NCBI GenBank assembly: GCA_002354335.1
Contig: DELI01000024.1
Coordinates: 1 to 64,000 of the forward strand
Length of the DNA stretch: 64,000 nt
Direction of reading: 5' to 3'
DNA from: Sphingobacterium sp. UBA2700
Lineage (GTDB): Bacteria; Bacteroidota; Bacteroidia; Sphingobacteriales; Sphingobacteriaceae
The notes under the pieces are model-generated. The model did no database searches. It was given only the letters and a program-made list of their open reading frames with translations, and had not been told where the DNA came from. Position 1 is the stretch's first letter, and every line of letters begins with the position of its first letter. Shown here in pieces: positions 22,970 through 32,229 of the stretch. The position numbers and the translations under genes were made by a program.

Positions 22970-23812
22970 CTTCATACATAGCTCTTCGAGTTCTTCGATA
23001 CTGCCGGTGTACATATTTAGATCGACGGGGCCTTTAATACCTCTCACGGTTCCTTTCTCTGAGAACTGCCAGAAGTTCCAGTGTTTTTTAGGTCTTTCGA
23101 CCCAGAAATTATAGTTAGCAATCCAGAGGGTATAGTCTTCGAATTCTTTTTCGAGGAAATCAGCAAAATACTTGTCACCGGAATATAAGATTGGTTTTAT
23201 TTCGTAATGATTTTCAACGATGCTGAGCCAACGCTTTAAGCCGACTTTTAGGCTATCCATGGATTGGTTTCTAGGCATCTCTTCAATGTCTAAGACCGGT
23301 GGAAGATCGCCCGACTCCAGCTTTACAGTTTTGATAAAATTATTGGCCTGCTTTGTCGAATTTTCATTTGGCCGAAAGTAATGATATGCTCCCCGCAACT
23401 TATTCCTTTTTTTAATTGCTTTCCAATTCTCTTTAAATGCACGGTCTTTTGCTCGCTCGCCCATCGTAGCGCGCACGAAGATAAAGTCTACAGGAAACTC
23501 ATCATGTATCGTTAATACCTCATCCCAGGAAATATCCCCTTGATACTGGGAAACGTCAATGCCATAAATCTTATCATCATAACGGCGCATGAGCTCTTTG
23601 TTGCGGATATCATATTTGGATAAGTCCTCCCTTTCGATCTTTCCTTTCTCGAACCATTTTACAAAAAGATAAGATATCCCAGCACGATGCTGAATGGCGA
23701 AAATAAGGAATACTAAAGCGAGCGGAATGGCAATGCTCCAAATCAACAACTTACGTTGAACCTGCTTATCTGTTTGCACTTTTTTCTTGCCAGATTTCCT
23801 GCTTTTTGACAT
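22967..23812 (-). CDS. GH25 lysozyme-like muramidase, membrane-anchored
   Basis: 281 residues. A Lys/Arg-rich N-terminus (1-21) and one membrane helix (22-40) anchor it. The GH25 barrel starts YGIDVSQYQGDISW (84-97), has VRATMGER near 113 and GAYHYFRP near 141, and Asp175 with Glu177 in VLDIEE as the active-site pair. It ends LYSGDKYFA, LWIANY and WQFSEKGTV as usual in the family. Cleaves peptidoglycan between MurNAc and GlcNAc; the anchor suggests cell-wall remodelling rather than killing (inference). Confidence 0.92.
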   Translation of the reverse strand: MSKSRKSGKKKVQTDKQVQRKLLIWSIAIPLALVFLIFAIQHRAGISYLFVKWFEKGKIEREDLSKYDIRNKELMRRYDDKIYGIDVSQYQGDISWDEVLTIHDEFPVDFIFVRATMGERAKDRAFKENWKAIKKRNKLRGAYHYFRPNENSTKQANNFIKTVKLESGDLPPVLDIEEMPRNQSMDSLKVGLKRWLSIVENHYEIKPILYSGDKYFADFLEKEFEDYTLWIANYNFWVERPKKHWNFWQFSEKGTVRGIKGPVDLNMYTGSIEELEELCMK

Positions 23813-23862
23813 ATTGCGTGAAAATAGGCTATTTCTGCCGCATAGTCAAAAAATATTTATTC

Positions 23863-24747
23863 ATGATTGTTTACAACCCCAAGGACTGGTTTAAGACCAT
23901 TAGTTATCTTCACAATAGCAAAATATTCAAACGTCTTTTACCCTATCTTATCATTTCTATATTTGTTTCCTGGGGCCTGGCATACCTCGAATTAGAATAT
24001 CTAAAACTCTCCGACCGTAGCTGGATAAAGAATATTACGACTGTTCACAACCTTCTAGGCTTCGTGTTATCCCTGCTCCTCGTTTTTAGAACCAATACTG
24101 CATACGACCGCTGGTGGGAAGCGCGCAAGCAATGGGGCGCATTGACAAACACCAGTCGCACCCTTGCTATTAAGATGAATGCTTTTCTAGATCCGCTTGA
24201 TAAAGTAAATCGTAGTTTTTATAGAAAATCCATCACGTTATTTGCCGAAACCTTATACACCTACCTGCGTTCTGATTACACAAAATTCATGTTGGATGAA
24301 ATTGAGCACCCGGAACTAAACGCATTGGATGAAAAGAAGCATGGCCCGAATCAGGTTGCTGCATTAATCTATAAGAAGACGAATTTATTATATAAAGAAG
24401 GAAAGCTATCGGGTGATCAATTTATCCTGATCAATAAGGAACTGACTGCGCTTACGGAAGTAACCGGCGCATGCGAGCGCATCAAAAACACGCCAATACC
24501 GTTAGGCTACAGTGCTTTTATCAAAACCTTCATTGTTTTGTATACAGCGACACTCCCTATTGGATTGGTATTTTCCATGGGCTATTTTGTAATTGCCGCT
24601 GTTCCTTTTATTTTCTACGTGCTTGCCACGTTGGAGATGATCGGTGAATCGATCGAAGATCCCTTTGGTTCGGACTCCGATGACCTACCGATTGAGAAAA
24701 TCTCAGCTAATATCAAGAAACATACGCAAGAAATACTCCTCGCCTAA
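23863..24747 (+). CDS. Bestrophin-family anion channel
   Basis: 294 residues from the ATG at 23863; the longer frame needs TTG and overlaps the lysozyme start. Signature FRTNTAYDRWWEARKQWG near 77-94, with membrane helices near 25-45, 58-76, 215-235 and 238-258. The C-terminal IEDPFGSDSDDLP matches the calcium-clasp-like acidic segment of the family. Bacterial bestrophins are pentameric channels. Divergent from the GH25 gene; ends at a hairpin terminator. Confidence 0.92.
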   Translation: MIVYNPKDWFKTISYLHNSKIFKRLLPYLIISIFVSWGLAYLELEYLKLSDRSWIKNITTVHNLLGFVLSLLLVFRTNTAYDRWWEARKQWGALTNTSRTLAIKMNAFLDPLDKVNRSFYRKSITLFAETLYTYLRSDYTKFMLDEIEHPELNALDEKKHGPNQVAALIYKKTNLLYKEGKLSGDQFILINKELTALTEVTGACERIKNTPIPLGYSAFIKTFIVLYTATLPIGLVFSMGYFVIAAVPFIFYVLATLEMIGESIEDPFGSDSDDLPIEKISANIKKHTQEILLA

Positions 24748-24756
24748 TAAAAATAT

Positions 24757-24788
24757 GGCAACCGTTATTACAACGGTTGCCCATTCAT
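24757..24788 (+). terminator. Terminator between convergent bestrophin and AraC genes
   Basis: Ten-base perfect stem GGCAACCGTT/AACGGTTGCC, loop ATTAC. T-rich on both sides, so it may serve both genes. Confidence 0.75.
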
Positions 24789-24789
24789 T

Positions 24790-25194
24790 TTAAGCAATGT
24801 TTTGATCAAAATAAACAATAAACTGGGTTGGATTAAGCCCTCGATGATCTTTAATTGATTTCGCAAATTTTCCGTAGGACGAAAAGCCGCAGTAAGCTGC
24901 TAGATAAGCTAGTTTAAAACTTCGTGCCTGTTCGGTTTTACGAAGGTAGTCTTCCAAAAAGCAAATTCGCAGATTATTTACATAGTTTGGAAAATCACTC
25001 CCTTTGTTCTTGTTTACGACGTAGGAAAGATACTTGGAATTACAGCCGATTTCGCGAGCTGCTGATGTAATGGAACACGCTGGATTAAGGAAGTAGCGTT
25101 CTTGTTCCCATTCGTTTAGTGCATTTAAAAGTTTGCCCTCTGTTTCATGGCTCATGTAAGCCTTCGTGTTAGAAGATTCGTTTTTCGCAATCAT
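24790..25194 (-). CDS. Small AraC-type helix-turn-helix protein
   Basis: 134 residues made of little more than an AraC DNA-binding domain (about 20-130): ITSAAREIGCNSKYLSYVVN is the first and LAYLAAYCGFSSYGKFAKSI the second helix-turn-helix. There is no ligand or membrane domain. It resembles the C-terminus of the TPR-AraC protein at 33924-35483. It lies after the exopolysaccharide operon on the same strand, 112 bases from the DUF1573 gene. Three TTCGCAG boxes at 24-base intervals lie directly upstream. It may be a degenerate paralogue or a real mini-regulator; the intact frame favours the latter. Confidence 0.75.
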   Translation of the reverse strand: MIAKNESSNTKAYMSHETEGKLLNALNEWEQERYFLNPACSITSAAREIGCNSKYLSYVVNKNKGSDFPNYVNNLRICFLEDYLRKTEQARSFKLAYLAAYCGFSSYGKFAKSIKDHRGLNPTQFIVYFDQNIA

Positions 25195-25225
25195 ACAATT
25201 TGGTTGTTTTACTATTAATATTTAA

Positions 25226-25280
25226 TTCGCAGTTTTTATTTGTTTCTGTTTCGCAGATTATAGTTTTAAAGGCTTCGCAG
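25226..25280 (-). promoter_or_regulatory. Three TTCGCAG boxes with an exact 24-base period
   Basis: TTCGCAG occurs at 25226, 25250 and 25274, as direct repeats exactly 24 bases apart, 32-86 bases before the small AraC gene. Regulator-binding sites are the likeliest reading: AraC proteins often bind direct repeats on one face of DNA. Confidence 0.55.
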
Positions 25281-25306
25281 CGCCTTGACGTTTATAATTC
25301 AATTAA

Positions 25307-25816
25307 TTAATTTAATTTAAGATAATATCCTAAATTATTCTCTTTTCCATCGACCATATCTTTAATATTTCCGTTTTTATCCTTCGCTTCTTTATGAAGT
25401 TCTTCATAGTCCTTCGTGTATAATGCGTTGGGAACCACGTTCACATCAAATATCAACTCTTCCTTATCGGTCGTCGCAAAGTTGCCATAAAGCTCGATGT
25501 AGTGCTTCGCATATCCTATGTTTTTGGCGCTATTAAATTTCAGACTGATCACTCCTTCTTCTCCTGGTGGAACGTTTTTCGTCGTGATTTTATTAACGAC
25601 CAGACAGCCACAGGATGTAATAATATCGGTAAGCAGCAGCGGAACATCCCCTGTGTTCTTAAATTTATAAACTACATCTAAGTCTTGTCCCGTAAGAATC
25701 GGATAGTAATGGCGATCATTATCAATGATCTCAATCTTTGTTTTTTTTCCTTTGAAATCTGAGCAAGAGGAAAGAATGAACAACAGTATGTAACAATTAT
25801 ATACTAATCTACTCAT
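25307..25816 (-). CDS. DUF1573 lipoprotein
   Basis: 169 residues from the ATG at 25816; an ATG at 25852 would overlap the upstream gene by 23 bases. Lipoprotein signal with lipobox ILSSC. One DUF1573 (Ig-like) domain: YKFKNTGDVPLLLTDIITSC followed by GCLVV, then PGEEGVISLKFNS. Common in Bacteroidota; role unknown, often near the cell surface. It starts 13 bases after the DUF4838 gene stop, so it is probably the last gene of the exopolysaccharide operon. Confidence 0.82.
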   Translation of the reverse strand: MSRLVYNCYILLFILSSCSDFKGKKTKIEIIDNDRHYYPILTGQDLDVVYKFKNTGDVPLLLTDIITSCGCLVVNKITTKNVPPGEEGVISLKFNSAKNIGYAKHYIELYGNFATTDKEELIFDVNVVPNALYTKDYEELHKEAKDKNGNIKDMVDGKENNLGYYLKLN

Positions 25817-25829
25817 TTTGCTAATTTTT

Positions 25830-27953
25830 TTAATTAAAAACTTGAACTTCATCCAAACCTAGTCTCGATAGTTGAGCATTACTTGAACTGATTTTAATTT
25901 CGCTAACGACATTCGTTTTTAAGCCATTTAGTGGAATGCTTAGTGTGTAGACCGATTCTCCTTCTTGCACTTCACTAATGTCGGTCTGGAATACAGGTTT
26001 GCCTGCTTGGAGGATCTCAACTCTGCTCGGAGCAGCGTATTTGTGGCGATTGTTTTTTAGAAATCTGAGCTGCATTGTTTTCTTTTGTGATAAGGCACCT
26101 GCTTCTAAAACCAATGTCAACTGCTTATTTGCCGTGAGCCATCCCTGATGAAAGTCGTTGCTAAATCCAAGTACGCCGTCGGCCAGCACACTTTTGTCTA
26201 GAACGTCATTTTCATTGCTTAACGCCGTGAGTAGTTGTTCACGCCGCAGTTGGTTCGGCTTCTGTAACTTCTCCGAATAAGCAGTCCATTGTGCCAGATA
26301 ATCGTTCAGCTCGCCATCGGCCTCCTTATAGCGCTTGATAATCCCATGGTCTACATCTTTTTTCAACTGCTTGATCAATGTGTTTGCAGCATGATTTGGA
26401 CGTACGTGCTGATTGACGACTTCAAATGCACCTCCGGTCCCTGTACTTTTGTTATACGCAATCTGCAAGCTCGTATAACGGAATGCCGCCAGTAGCTTTT
26501 CCAATGCTTCGCGTTCAAATCCTTTGGTCTTAGGAAGAATGCTCTGCAAGGCCTTGTTAAACGATAAGAATTTGTCAGCATCAAAGTAAGATGTTTTCAC
26601 TTCCGAAAAACCAGCATACAACGAGTATGGCTTAGCTTTCTTGGCAAAATCGTCTTCCATTTGTAGGTAATAGTCAGCGAGCAACTGATGTGATTTCGGA
26701 TAGAGCTTCTTAAAATATGCTCTTGTCAATGTATGTATATCCAGTTCTGTATTAATCATTAGTGCGGCAGCCACATATGTTTTTAGATCATCGAAGCTAC
26801 TATAGTCATATCCCGAGGCATTTAAGAATACACCTTCCACCCCCTCTTTCTTGAAGCCTTGAAGCTGTGCTTTCAAAACAGATAGCGATGGTAAGGGCGT
26901 TAAATAATCGTCGAAATTCGATGCATAATCCCACAAGTAGATGGTCTTTGTTTTCGATTTCCAGGCCTCGATTTCATCTATTAACGACTGAAAGCTAGAA
27001 TTGTCCTTTAAATCGGTAATTTTAGGTAGCTCGATAGTGCTGAAGAAAAGTCCGGCATTGTCTTCGAATTCATAAGCCGGGGGTTCATTGACCGAGTGAT
27101 ATCTAATGGTGAAGAATTGATGCTGTCTAAACTCCTTCGCCAGTTTGTTGATCAATAAAACAACGGCAGGCGCTGCATTTTTATCCGTATTCCCTGTCGC
27201 TTGACATCGGTCGCAGGTACAAGACAATAGGTTATCATTTGGCGCAATCATGAACTTCATTCCCTCTTCAGGCTTATCGCTAAAATTATCTTGGATGTAT
27301 ATTTTCAACTGATTGTAAAGGGAATCACTGCTGAAGCAATATTGCTCTTGTGTTATCTTGCCATCCACCTCCGCCCATATACCGGGCGCATCCTGTAGGA
27401 TACGTGTGATATTATGTCCCCATATCCCCCATTCGCTGTCCAGGTTGTTGGTTCCTAATAATGCTGCGTATTCTATATTTGTGTTCGGGGCATAATGTGG
27501 TTCACGATATACGAAATCGAAATCCTTACACTGATTACTAAATTTGATAATTGCAGGCGGCAGGTCATCGGTATTAATTTCCTTTTTAACCTGTCCCAAG
27601 CTTTCGATCAACTGATAGCTCATCCAGGTGGCAATCGCCTTCGTCTTTACGCGTATATGTAACTTTTCTTTTGTATGTTGTATACAGTAGTCGTTATTCA
27701 AGTCAGGTGCCACCTCCACATGTATCTGTTTTTGATTCGCAGCGATATGCTGATCGTCTTCCGAACGGCTAATGAGTCCTTTCTTGGCGCTTCTCTTGCT
27801 CAAATGATTGAACAGATACTCTTGCCATTGCTCGCTCGCTGCATCTTGTTCTGCCGTCAATACATAAGCATTAGCATCTAATTCATTAAAATCGGATCCA
27901 CAAGAGGTAAACAACATGATAAAACAGCTGAAGATGATATTAAAAAGCAACAT
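25830..27953 (-). CDS. DUF4838 lipoprotein, glycoside-hydrolase-like
   Basis: 707 residues from the ATG at 27953, which gives a clean lipoprotein signal (lipobox FTSC) and overlaps the exporter gene by only 14 bases. Features fit DUF4838: an N-terminal alpha/beta domain (about 60-150), then a barrel-like part with FDFVYREPHYAPN, MIAPNDNLLSCTCDRC and TIYLWDYASNFDDYL. The C-terminal quarter looks like a beta-sandwich. DUF4838 proteins resemble alpha-glucuronidase and hyaluronidase-type hydrolases; substrate unknown. Inference: a polymer-trimming or modifying lipoprotein that plays the part PgaB plays in the PNAG system. Confidence 0.8.
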   Translation of the reverse strand: MLLFNIIFSCFIMLFTSCGSDFNELDANAYVLTAEQDAASEQWQEYLFNHLSKRSAKKGLISRSEDDQHIAANQKQIHVEVAPDLNNDYCIQHTKEKLHIRVKTKAIATWMSYQLIESLGQVKKEINTDDLPPAIIKFSNQCKDFDFVYREPHYAPNTNIEYAALLGTNNLDSEWGIWGHNITRILQDAPGIWAEVDGKITQEQYCFSSDSLYNQLKIYIQDNFSDKPEEGMKFMIAPNDNLLSCTCDRCQATGNTDKNAAPAVVLLINKLAKEFRQHQFFTIRYHSVNEPPAYEFEDNAGLFFSTIELPKITDLKDNSSFQSLIDEIEAWKSKTKTIYLWDYASNFDDYLTPLPSLSVLKAQLQGFKKEGVEGVFLNASGYDYSSFDDLKTYVAAALMINTELDIHTLTRAYFKKLYPKSHQLLADYYLQMEDDFAKKAKPYSLYAGFSEVKTSYFDADKFLSFNKALQSILPKTKGFEREALEKLLAAFRYTSLQIAYNKSTGTGGAFEVVNQHVRPNHAANTLIKQLKKDVDHGIIKRYKEADGELNDYLAQWTAYSEKLQKPNQLRREQLLTALSNENDVLDKSVLADGVLGFSNDFHQGWLTANKQLTLVLEAGALSQKKTMQLRFLKNNRHKYAAPSRVEILQAGKPVFQTDISEVQEGESVYTLSIPLNGLKTNVVSEIKISSSNAQLSRLGLDEVQVFN

Positions 27954-30744
27954 TGGCTTGCAAAAATAAGTTATATAAATTACGGTACTGTACGGGGTTA
28001 GGGCTAGTTTGAAAGTTGTACCAAGTACCCATAACACTTGCTGATACATTTTTGGTTATCAAGCGTCCAAGTCCTGTTCCTACCATACTATTCATCACCG
28101 AAAGGGTATTGAAACTTTGGTAGTCGAGAATATCGACATCAGGAGTGGAACCCAAATTAGCTAAAGCGACTACATAATTCTTAGGATTATCGAAACTATA
28201 CCGTGCTTGCGCTGCTATATTGTAAACCCATTTCTCTTGCAATACCGCCTGTGTAAATTTGGCTTGCAACCTGAACTGCTTGATGTCTTTTCCGAAACCT
28301 ACAACAGCGGAGCTCATCTTTTCATCATTATAAAGTTTCCTGTGTCCGAGGCCCAATTCTATTTCCCAGTCCTTCGGAAGAGTTCGAATAACAGCGCCGT
28401 GAACGGCAAATTTAGAGAAATATTTGTTAGCGCCGCTAACATCGATTCTAGACGCCCAATTGCTATCCCAGTTCCTACCCCATTCTAACTGTCCCTGAAC
28501 GCCTTTGCCCTCTTCCCGACCCGAGTAGAAAACGCGCGCAGTATAGTTATTTTTAGCCCCCTTACGCATGTATTCTAATGCAGAAATCGTTTGGATCGAA
28601 TAGTAGTCGCCATAGCGAGAGCGCATATGACTGATGGCAAATTCGTTCTGATACATTCTGTAATTCAGATATTTTAAATTGGCTTTGAACTCGTCTAGCT
28701 CTAACAAGCTAGGCTCGTAAAACGACTGATAGTAATAAGCGGAATCGTATTGCTTCAATTTTTCATAAGCAAGGCCCTTCAAATATTTAAGTTCCTTGTT
28801 TGTTGGTTGATATCGCAAGGCCTGGTCCGTTACTTCTAAGACTTCCTTTTCGGCCTTTTCCGACAACAGCTGCGTTGCATGATCCTGCGACGCTTGAACA
28901 TAGGCATTAACGACTTCGTTATGATAAGGATTACGAATGATCTCTTGACCCATCATTTCCCAGATATCTTTGGTCGGAGCACCGTTCAATTGCATGGCAG
29001 ACGCTAGGCGCACTTTAAATAGGCTTTCTTCCGGATAGGCTTCGTTTGCACGCTTTGCAAAAGCAAGCATCTGTGCTTTATCTTGCAATTGATGCGATAG
29101 ATTTACCGCATAAAGCAGCGCTTGATGATTCTTTGGAGCCACTGCCAACCAACGAGTTACCCAATTCATGGCATCTCTATAACGCTGAGCTTCTGTACTT
29201 TCTTTGACTACTTGAGCCATCATATCATTAAACCCAGTCAGGTAATAGAATTGTTGTTCGGGTTTTAAGCTCCCCAATAAGGCTTCATAACTAGCTACGG
29301 CTTTGTCATACTGTTGTAGACGCATATAGATGCTCCCTTTTTTTACAGCAAGATTGGCGTCACTAGGATTCACGCGATGCATTTCTTCGATAATTTGAAG
29401 AGCTTCTGTAAACTTGCCTTGTTGATAGTATGCGTTTTGTAAGCTATTATTGATAAAGTCGCGATATTCTGCATTTGCGTGAGGAATCAGCTGACGGAGT
29501 TTAGTTTCGGCGAGGTTCCATTCCTCTGCAGCCAGATGACCTTTAATTTCTTCGCTGATCACTTTAACAAATCCTTCCTTTAGGTCGATATCGTTCGGAT
29601 AGTTCAAGAACATCGTCTTTGTGAGCTGGTTGACTTTAGAATGATCGTTTTTAAGGCGGTATAATTCCAGTTCCTTTGCAGCGAGCGTCTTTGAGTTACC
29701 TTTGATTCGCATAAAGCTATGCAATCTGCGCAATGCTTCATCGTATTGCTGTTGTGCCACTAAACTATTAAATACGACTTGGAAGGCTTCTTCATTTCCT
29801 GGCGTTGCATCCAAAATCTTTCCGTACAGCACTGCCGGGTCGTTCTGCTTAGCAGATCTGGCCGCTTCTAAAAGAAAGTAATTGTATTGCCCACCATTGA
29901 TAGCTGAGGGATCATTCTTAATAAAGGCAAGAATCTCATCATAACGTTTATTCTGTTCCAACAAAGCGATTTTCTTTTGTCGCAAGGCCGCATTGCTTGG
30001 AAAGGTATTCAAGCCACGCTCGGTCGTTACCATAGCACTGTTATAATCGCCTGCTTTAATATAACTGTTTATCAAATCCATGTAGACTTCGATGTTCCTT
30101 GGCTTTTCTTGCATAAGCAGCTTATTGACTTCGATAGCATCGTCAATGCGTCCGGATTTACGTTTGTTATTCGCAGTTAATTCCATTTGATAGTTGAGGT
30201 CTTCCTGAATCTGTCCATCCTCTGGAAAGATCTGAGAGATACGTTTTAATAGGCGATTGGCTTCGACCTCATTGCCCTGCAGCCTATAAAGCTCAATCTT
30301 TTTGCGCCAGAGTCCTTTCCAATAGGGATTAACCTCCAGTAGTTCATTAACATAGCAAATGGCACTGGAATACCGTTTGGTTTCTGTTTCAACAGTTACT
30401 AAAAGATGACGGGAGTCGACATTCCCTGGATTGAATTCTAAGGATTTGTTCAATTCAAAACGAGCTTTATCGTATTGTTTGGTCATAACATAGTATTTTC
30501 CCAATAGCATTTTAAGATCAGAATCCTTTGGAGATTTCTGCAAATTGATTTCTGTAAATTGCTTGCCATCCTGGAGTTTACCAGCATGATATAAAGCGTT
30601 TATTTTCTTTACAACATTGCCTTTATCGCTGATGCTGACTTTTTGTTGGCCATAGAGCCTATTGCCGGAGAAATCGACCATGCTGCCAGTGCATAGCAGG
30701 AGCATGAATATTCCCGTGCGGAGATATGTGAAATTGCTGTTCAT
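27940..30744 (-). CDS. TPR-rich outer-membrane protein with YaiO-like beta-barrel
   Basis: 934 residues. Signal peptide at 1-32. Residues 45-660 are TPR repeats (for example ALRYQPTNKELKYLKGLAYE, SLEFNPGNVDSRHLLVTVE). The last 220 residues are rich in alternating aromatic strands and end in Phe (LFLQANVAF), like the YaiO outer-membrane barrel. TPR plus barrel in one chain is the architecture of PgaA-type exopolysaccharide exporters. It lies 32 bases after the glycosyltransferase gene and overlaps the DUF4838 gene. Confidence 0.88.
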   Translation of the reverse strand: MNSNFTYLRTGIFMLLLCTGSMVDFSGNRLYGQQKVSISDKGNVVKKINALYHAGKLQDGKQFTEINLQKSPKDSDLKMLLGKYYVMTKQYDKARFELNKSLEFNPGNVDSRHLLVTVETETKRYSSAICYVNELLEVNPYWKGLWRKKIELYRLQGNEVEANRLLKRISQIFPEDGQIQEDLNYQMELTANNKRKSGRIDDAIEVNKLLMQEKPRNIEVYMDLINSYIKAGDYNSAMVTTERGLNTFPSNAALRQKKIALLEQNKRYDEILAFIKNDPSAINGGQYNYFLLEAARSAKQNDPAVLYGKILDATPGNEEAFQVVFNSLVAQQQYDEALRRLHSFMRIKGNSKTLAAKELELYRLKNDHSKVNQLTKTMFLNYPNDIDLKEGFVKVISEEIKGHLAAEEWNLAETKLRQLIPHANAEYRDFINNSLQNAYYQQGKFTEALQIIEEMHRVNPSDANLAVKKGSIYMRLQQYDKAVASYEALLGSLKPEQQFYYLTGFNDMMAQVVKESTEAQRYRDAMNWVTRWLAVAPKNHQALLYAVNLSHQLQDKAQMLAFAKRANEAYPEESLFKVRLASAMQLNGAPTKDIWEMMGQEIIRNPYHNEVVNAYVQASQDHATQLLSEKAEKEVLEVTDQALRYQPTNKELKYLKGLAYEKLKQYDSAYYYQSFYEPSLLELDEFKANLKYLNYRMYQNEFAISHMRSRYGDYYSIQTISALEYMRKGAKNNYTARVFYSGREEGKGVQGQLEWGRNWDSNWASRIDVSGANKYFSKFAVHGAVIRTLPKDWEIELGLGHRKLYNDEKMSSAVVGFGKDIKQFRLQAKFTQAVLQEKWVYNIAAQARYSFDNPKNYVVALANLGSTPDVDILDYQSFNTLSVMNSMVGTGLGRLITKNVSASVMGTWYNFQTSPNPVQYRNLYNLFLQANVAF

Positions 30745-30776
30745 TAAATTTTAAGCTAACGTTTTAATAACATGTT

Positions 30777-32213
30777 TTAAGCTGCTTTTGACTCGGTATT
30801 CGATTGAAATCCTTGACGGGTCATAGTTCCCCATTTGAATTTTTTCTTGGTCAGGAACTGCCAATAGCCTTTGAGTGAGAAAAACACGACGAAAGGGTGA
30901 TAGAAGAACGCTTCGAACGATGAAAATAGAATTAGCCTTAAATATTCTGCAAATGTTTTATATTGTTTTTTAATGGATAAGTCGAATACAAGTGTTAAGG
31001 TTGAAATACTGACACCAATCAGATAGACATAGAGCAGCATTAACCAAAAGGTGTTGAAGTTAATTTGTTCTGTATAAAGCTGAAAGATGAGAAAGAACAA
31101 GCCGGTAGTCTCAATAATTGGTGCTAACAACTCAAAGAACAGTGCGTAAGGCATAATGACTAGGCCCATACGTCCGTACCGTTTGTTGAATAGAAAGCGG
31201 CGATGTACGAAGAAAATTTGTAATAATCCCCTTCCCCATCTTGTTCTTTGGCGAGCCAGGACGTTAAGGTTTGGTGGTCCTTCGGTCCAACAACAGGTCG
31301 CTGGAGTTTGGACGATGCGATAGGGCTGTTTGTGCTCGCGCTTATAAGCGATCATGCGCAGCGTCATATCCATATCCTCTGCGTGCGAGTTCGTGTCGAA
31401 GCCTCCACAGTCGATTACCGTTTGTTTTTCAAACAAACCAAACCCTCCAGATACATTTGGTATTGCATTGATTGCCGACCAGCCCATTTTTGCTACCAAA
31501 TACGAGCGCAGGTACTCCGTTTCTTGAAATGTAGGAATCACTTGTCTCGGTGGTCTAACACGCTTCAACTTTCCTTCTTCCACCTCGCAACCATTCGCCA
31601 TACGCATTGTAGCACCTACTGCGATAACAGGGATATCCGAATCGAGTACCGGAAGAATAACTTTGGTTAGGGTGTCTGGCGCAAGGATGCAATCCACGTC
31701 CGTATTGATGAAATAGTCGTACTTTGCTACATTAACCCCCGCATTCATCGCATCCGCTTTTGTCCCTCCGTTCACTTTATCGACTACGATGACTTTTTCA
31801 TATAAGGGGTTGAACGACTTGAATACACGCTTCATCGGTCTACATTCTACTTTATTGATATAAGCATACGGAACTTCCACCATATCAAAATTGGAGATCA
31901 AAAGTTCTAACGTGTTATCCGTACTTCCATCATTCACAATAATGATTTCGTAATTCGGGTAGTTTAGGCTTAATAACGACTTTACGCTGTCGATAACAAT
32001 TACCTCTTCGTTATAGGCAGGCGCAACAATGGAGATGCCTGGTGCTGCTTCGGGATATTCAACAAGAATGCGTTCTTCCCTTCTGGTATATCTGGTCTTA
32101 TGGCGCCAAATATTGAAGTAGCCCATTACCGCAAGCGACAAATAGATCAGCGTTATGGATGTGGCATAGAAGAAAATGCCATAGCCATAGATAGAAAATA
32201 ATATATCTAACAT
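30777..32213 (-). CDS. GT2 processive polysaccharide synthase
   Basis: 478 residues. Membrane helix 12-34, then a GT-A domain: VAPAYNEE (63-70), VNDGSTDN (93-100), metal-binding TDVD at 171-174, the base-bearing pair ED (279-280, HAEDMDMT), and QxxRW as Gln322, Arg325, Trp326. Three or so C-terminal helices follow (about 345-455). This is the cellulose/hyaluronan/PgaC-type synthase layout that polymerises and passes the chain through the inner membrane. No PilZ domain. The sugar cannot be read from the sequence. Second gene of the operon, 16 bases after the HEAT gene. Confidence 0.92.
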   Translation of the reverse strand: MLDILFSIYGYGIFFYATSITLIYLSLAVMGYFNIWRHKTRYTRREERILVEYPEAAPGISIVAPAYNEEVIVIDSVKSLLSLNYPNYEIIIVNDGSTDNTLELLISNFDMVEVPYAYINKVECRPMKRVFKSFNPLYEKVIVVDKVNGGTKADAMNAGVNVAKYDYFINTDVDCILAPDTLTKVILPVLDSDIPVIAVGATMRMANGCEVEEGKLKRVRPPRQVIPTFQETEYLRSYLVAKMGWSAINAIPNVSGGFGLFEKQTVIDCGGFDTNSHAEDMDMTLRMIAYKREHKQPYRIVQTPATCCWTEGPPNLNVLARQRTRWGRGLLQIFFVHRRFLFNKRYGRMGLVIMPYALFFELLAPIIETTGLFFLIFQLYTEQINFNTFWLMLLYVYLIGVSISTLTLVFDLSIKKQYKTFAEYLRLILFSSFEAFFYHPFVVFFSLKGYWQFLTKKKFKWGTMTRQGFQSNTESKAA

Positions 32214-32229
32214 CTTTTCGTCCCTTAGT

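Noticed and set aside
24790..25194. Small AraC gene as a pseudogene fragment
   Set aside because: Intact frame with its own ATG, complete double HTH and upstream boxes; kept as a gene with moderate confidence.
25226..25280. TTCGCAG boxes as a CRISPR or microsatellite
   Set aside because: Only 7 bases are repeated, and the sequence between boxes differs.
31248..31670. Antisense frame of 140 codons opposite the GT2 gene
   Set aside because: It mirrors conserved GT2 codons, and its translation is rich in Cys, Arg and His without domain features.
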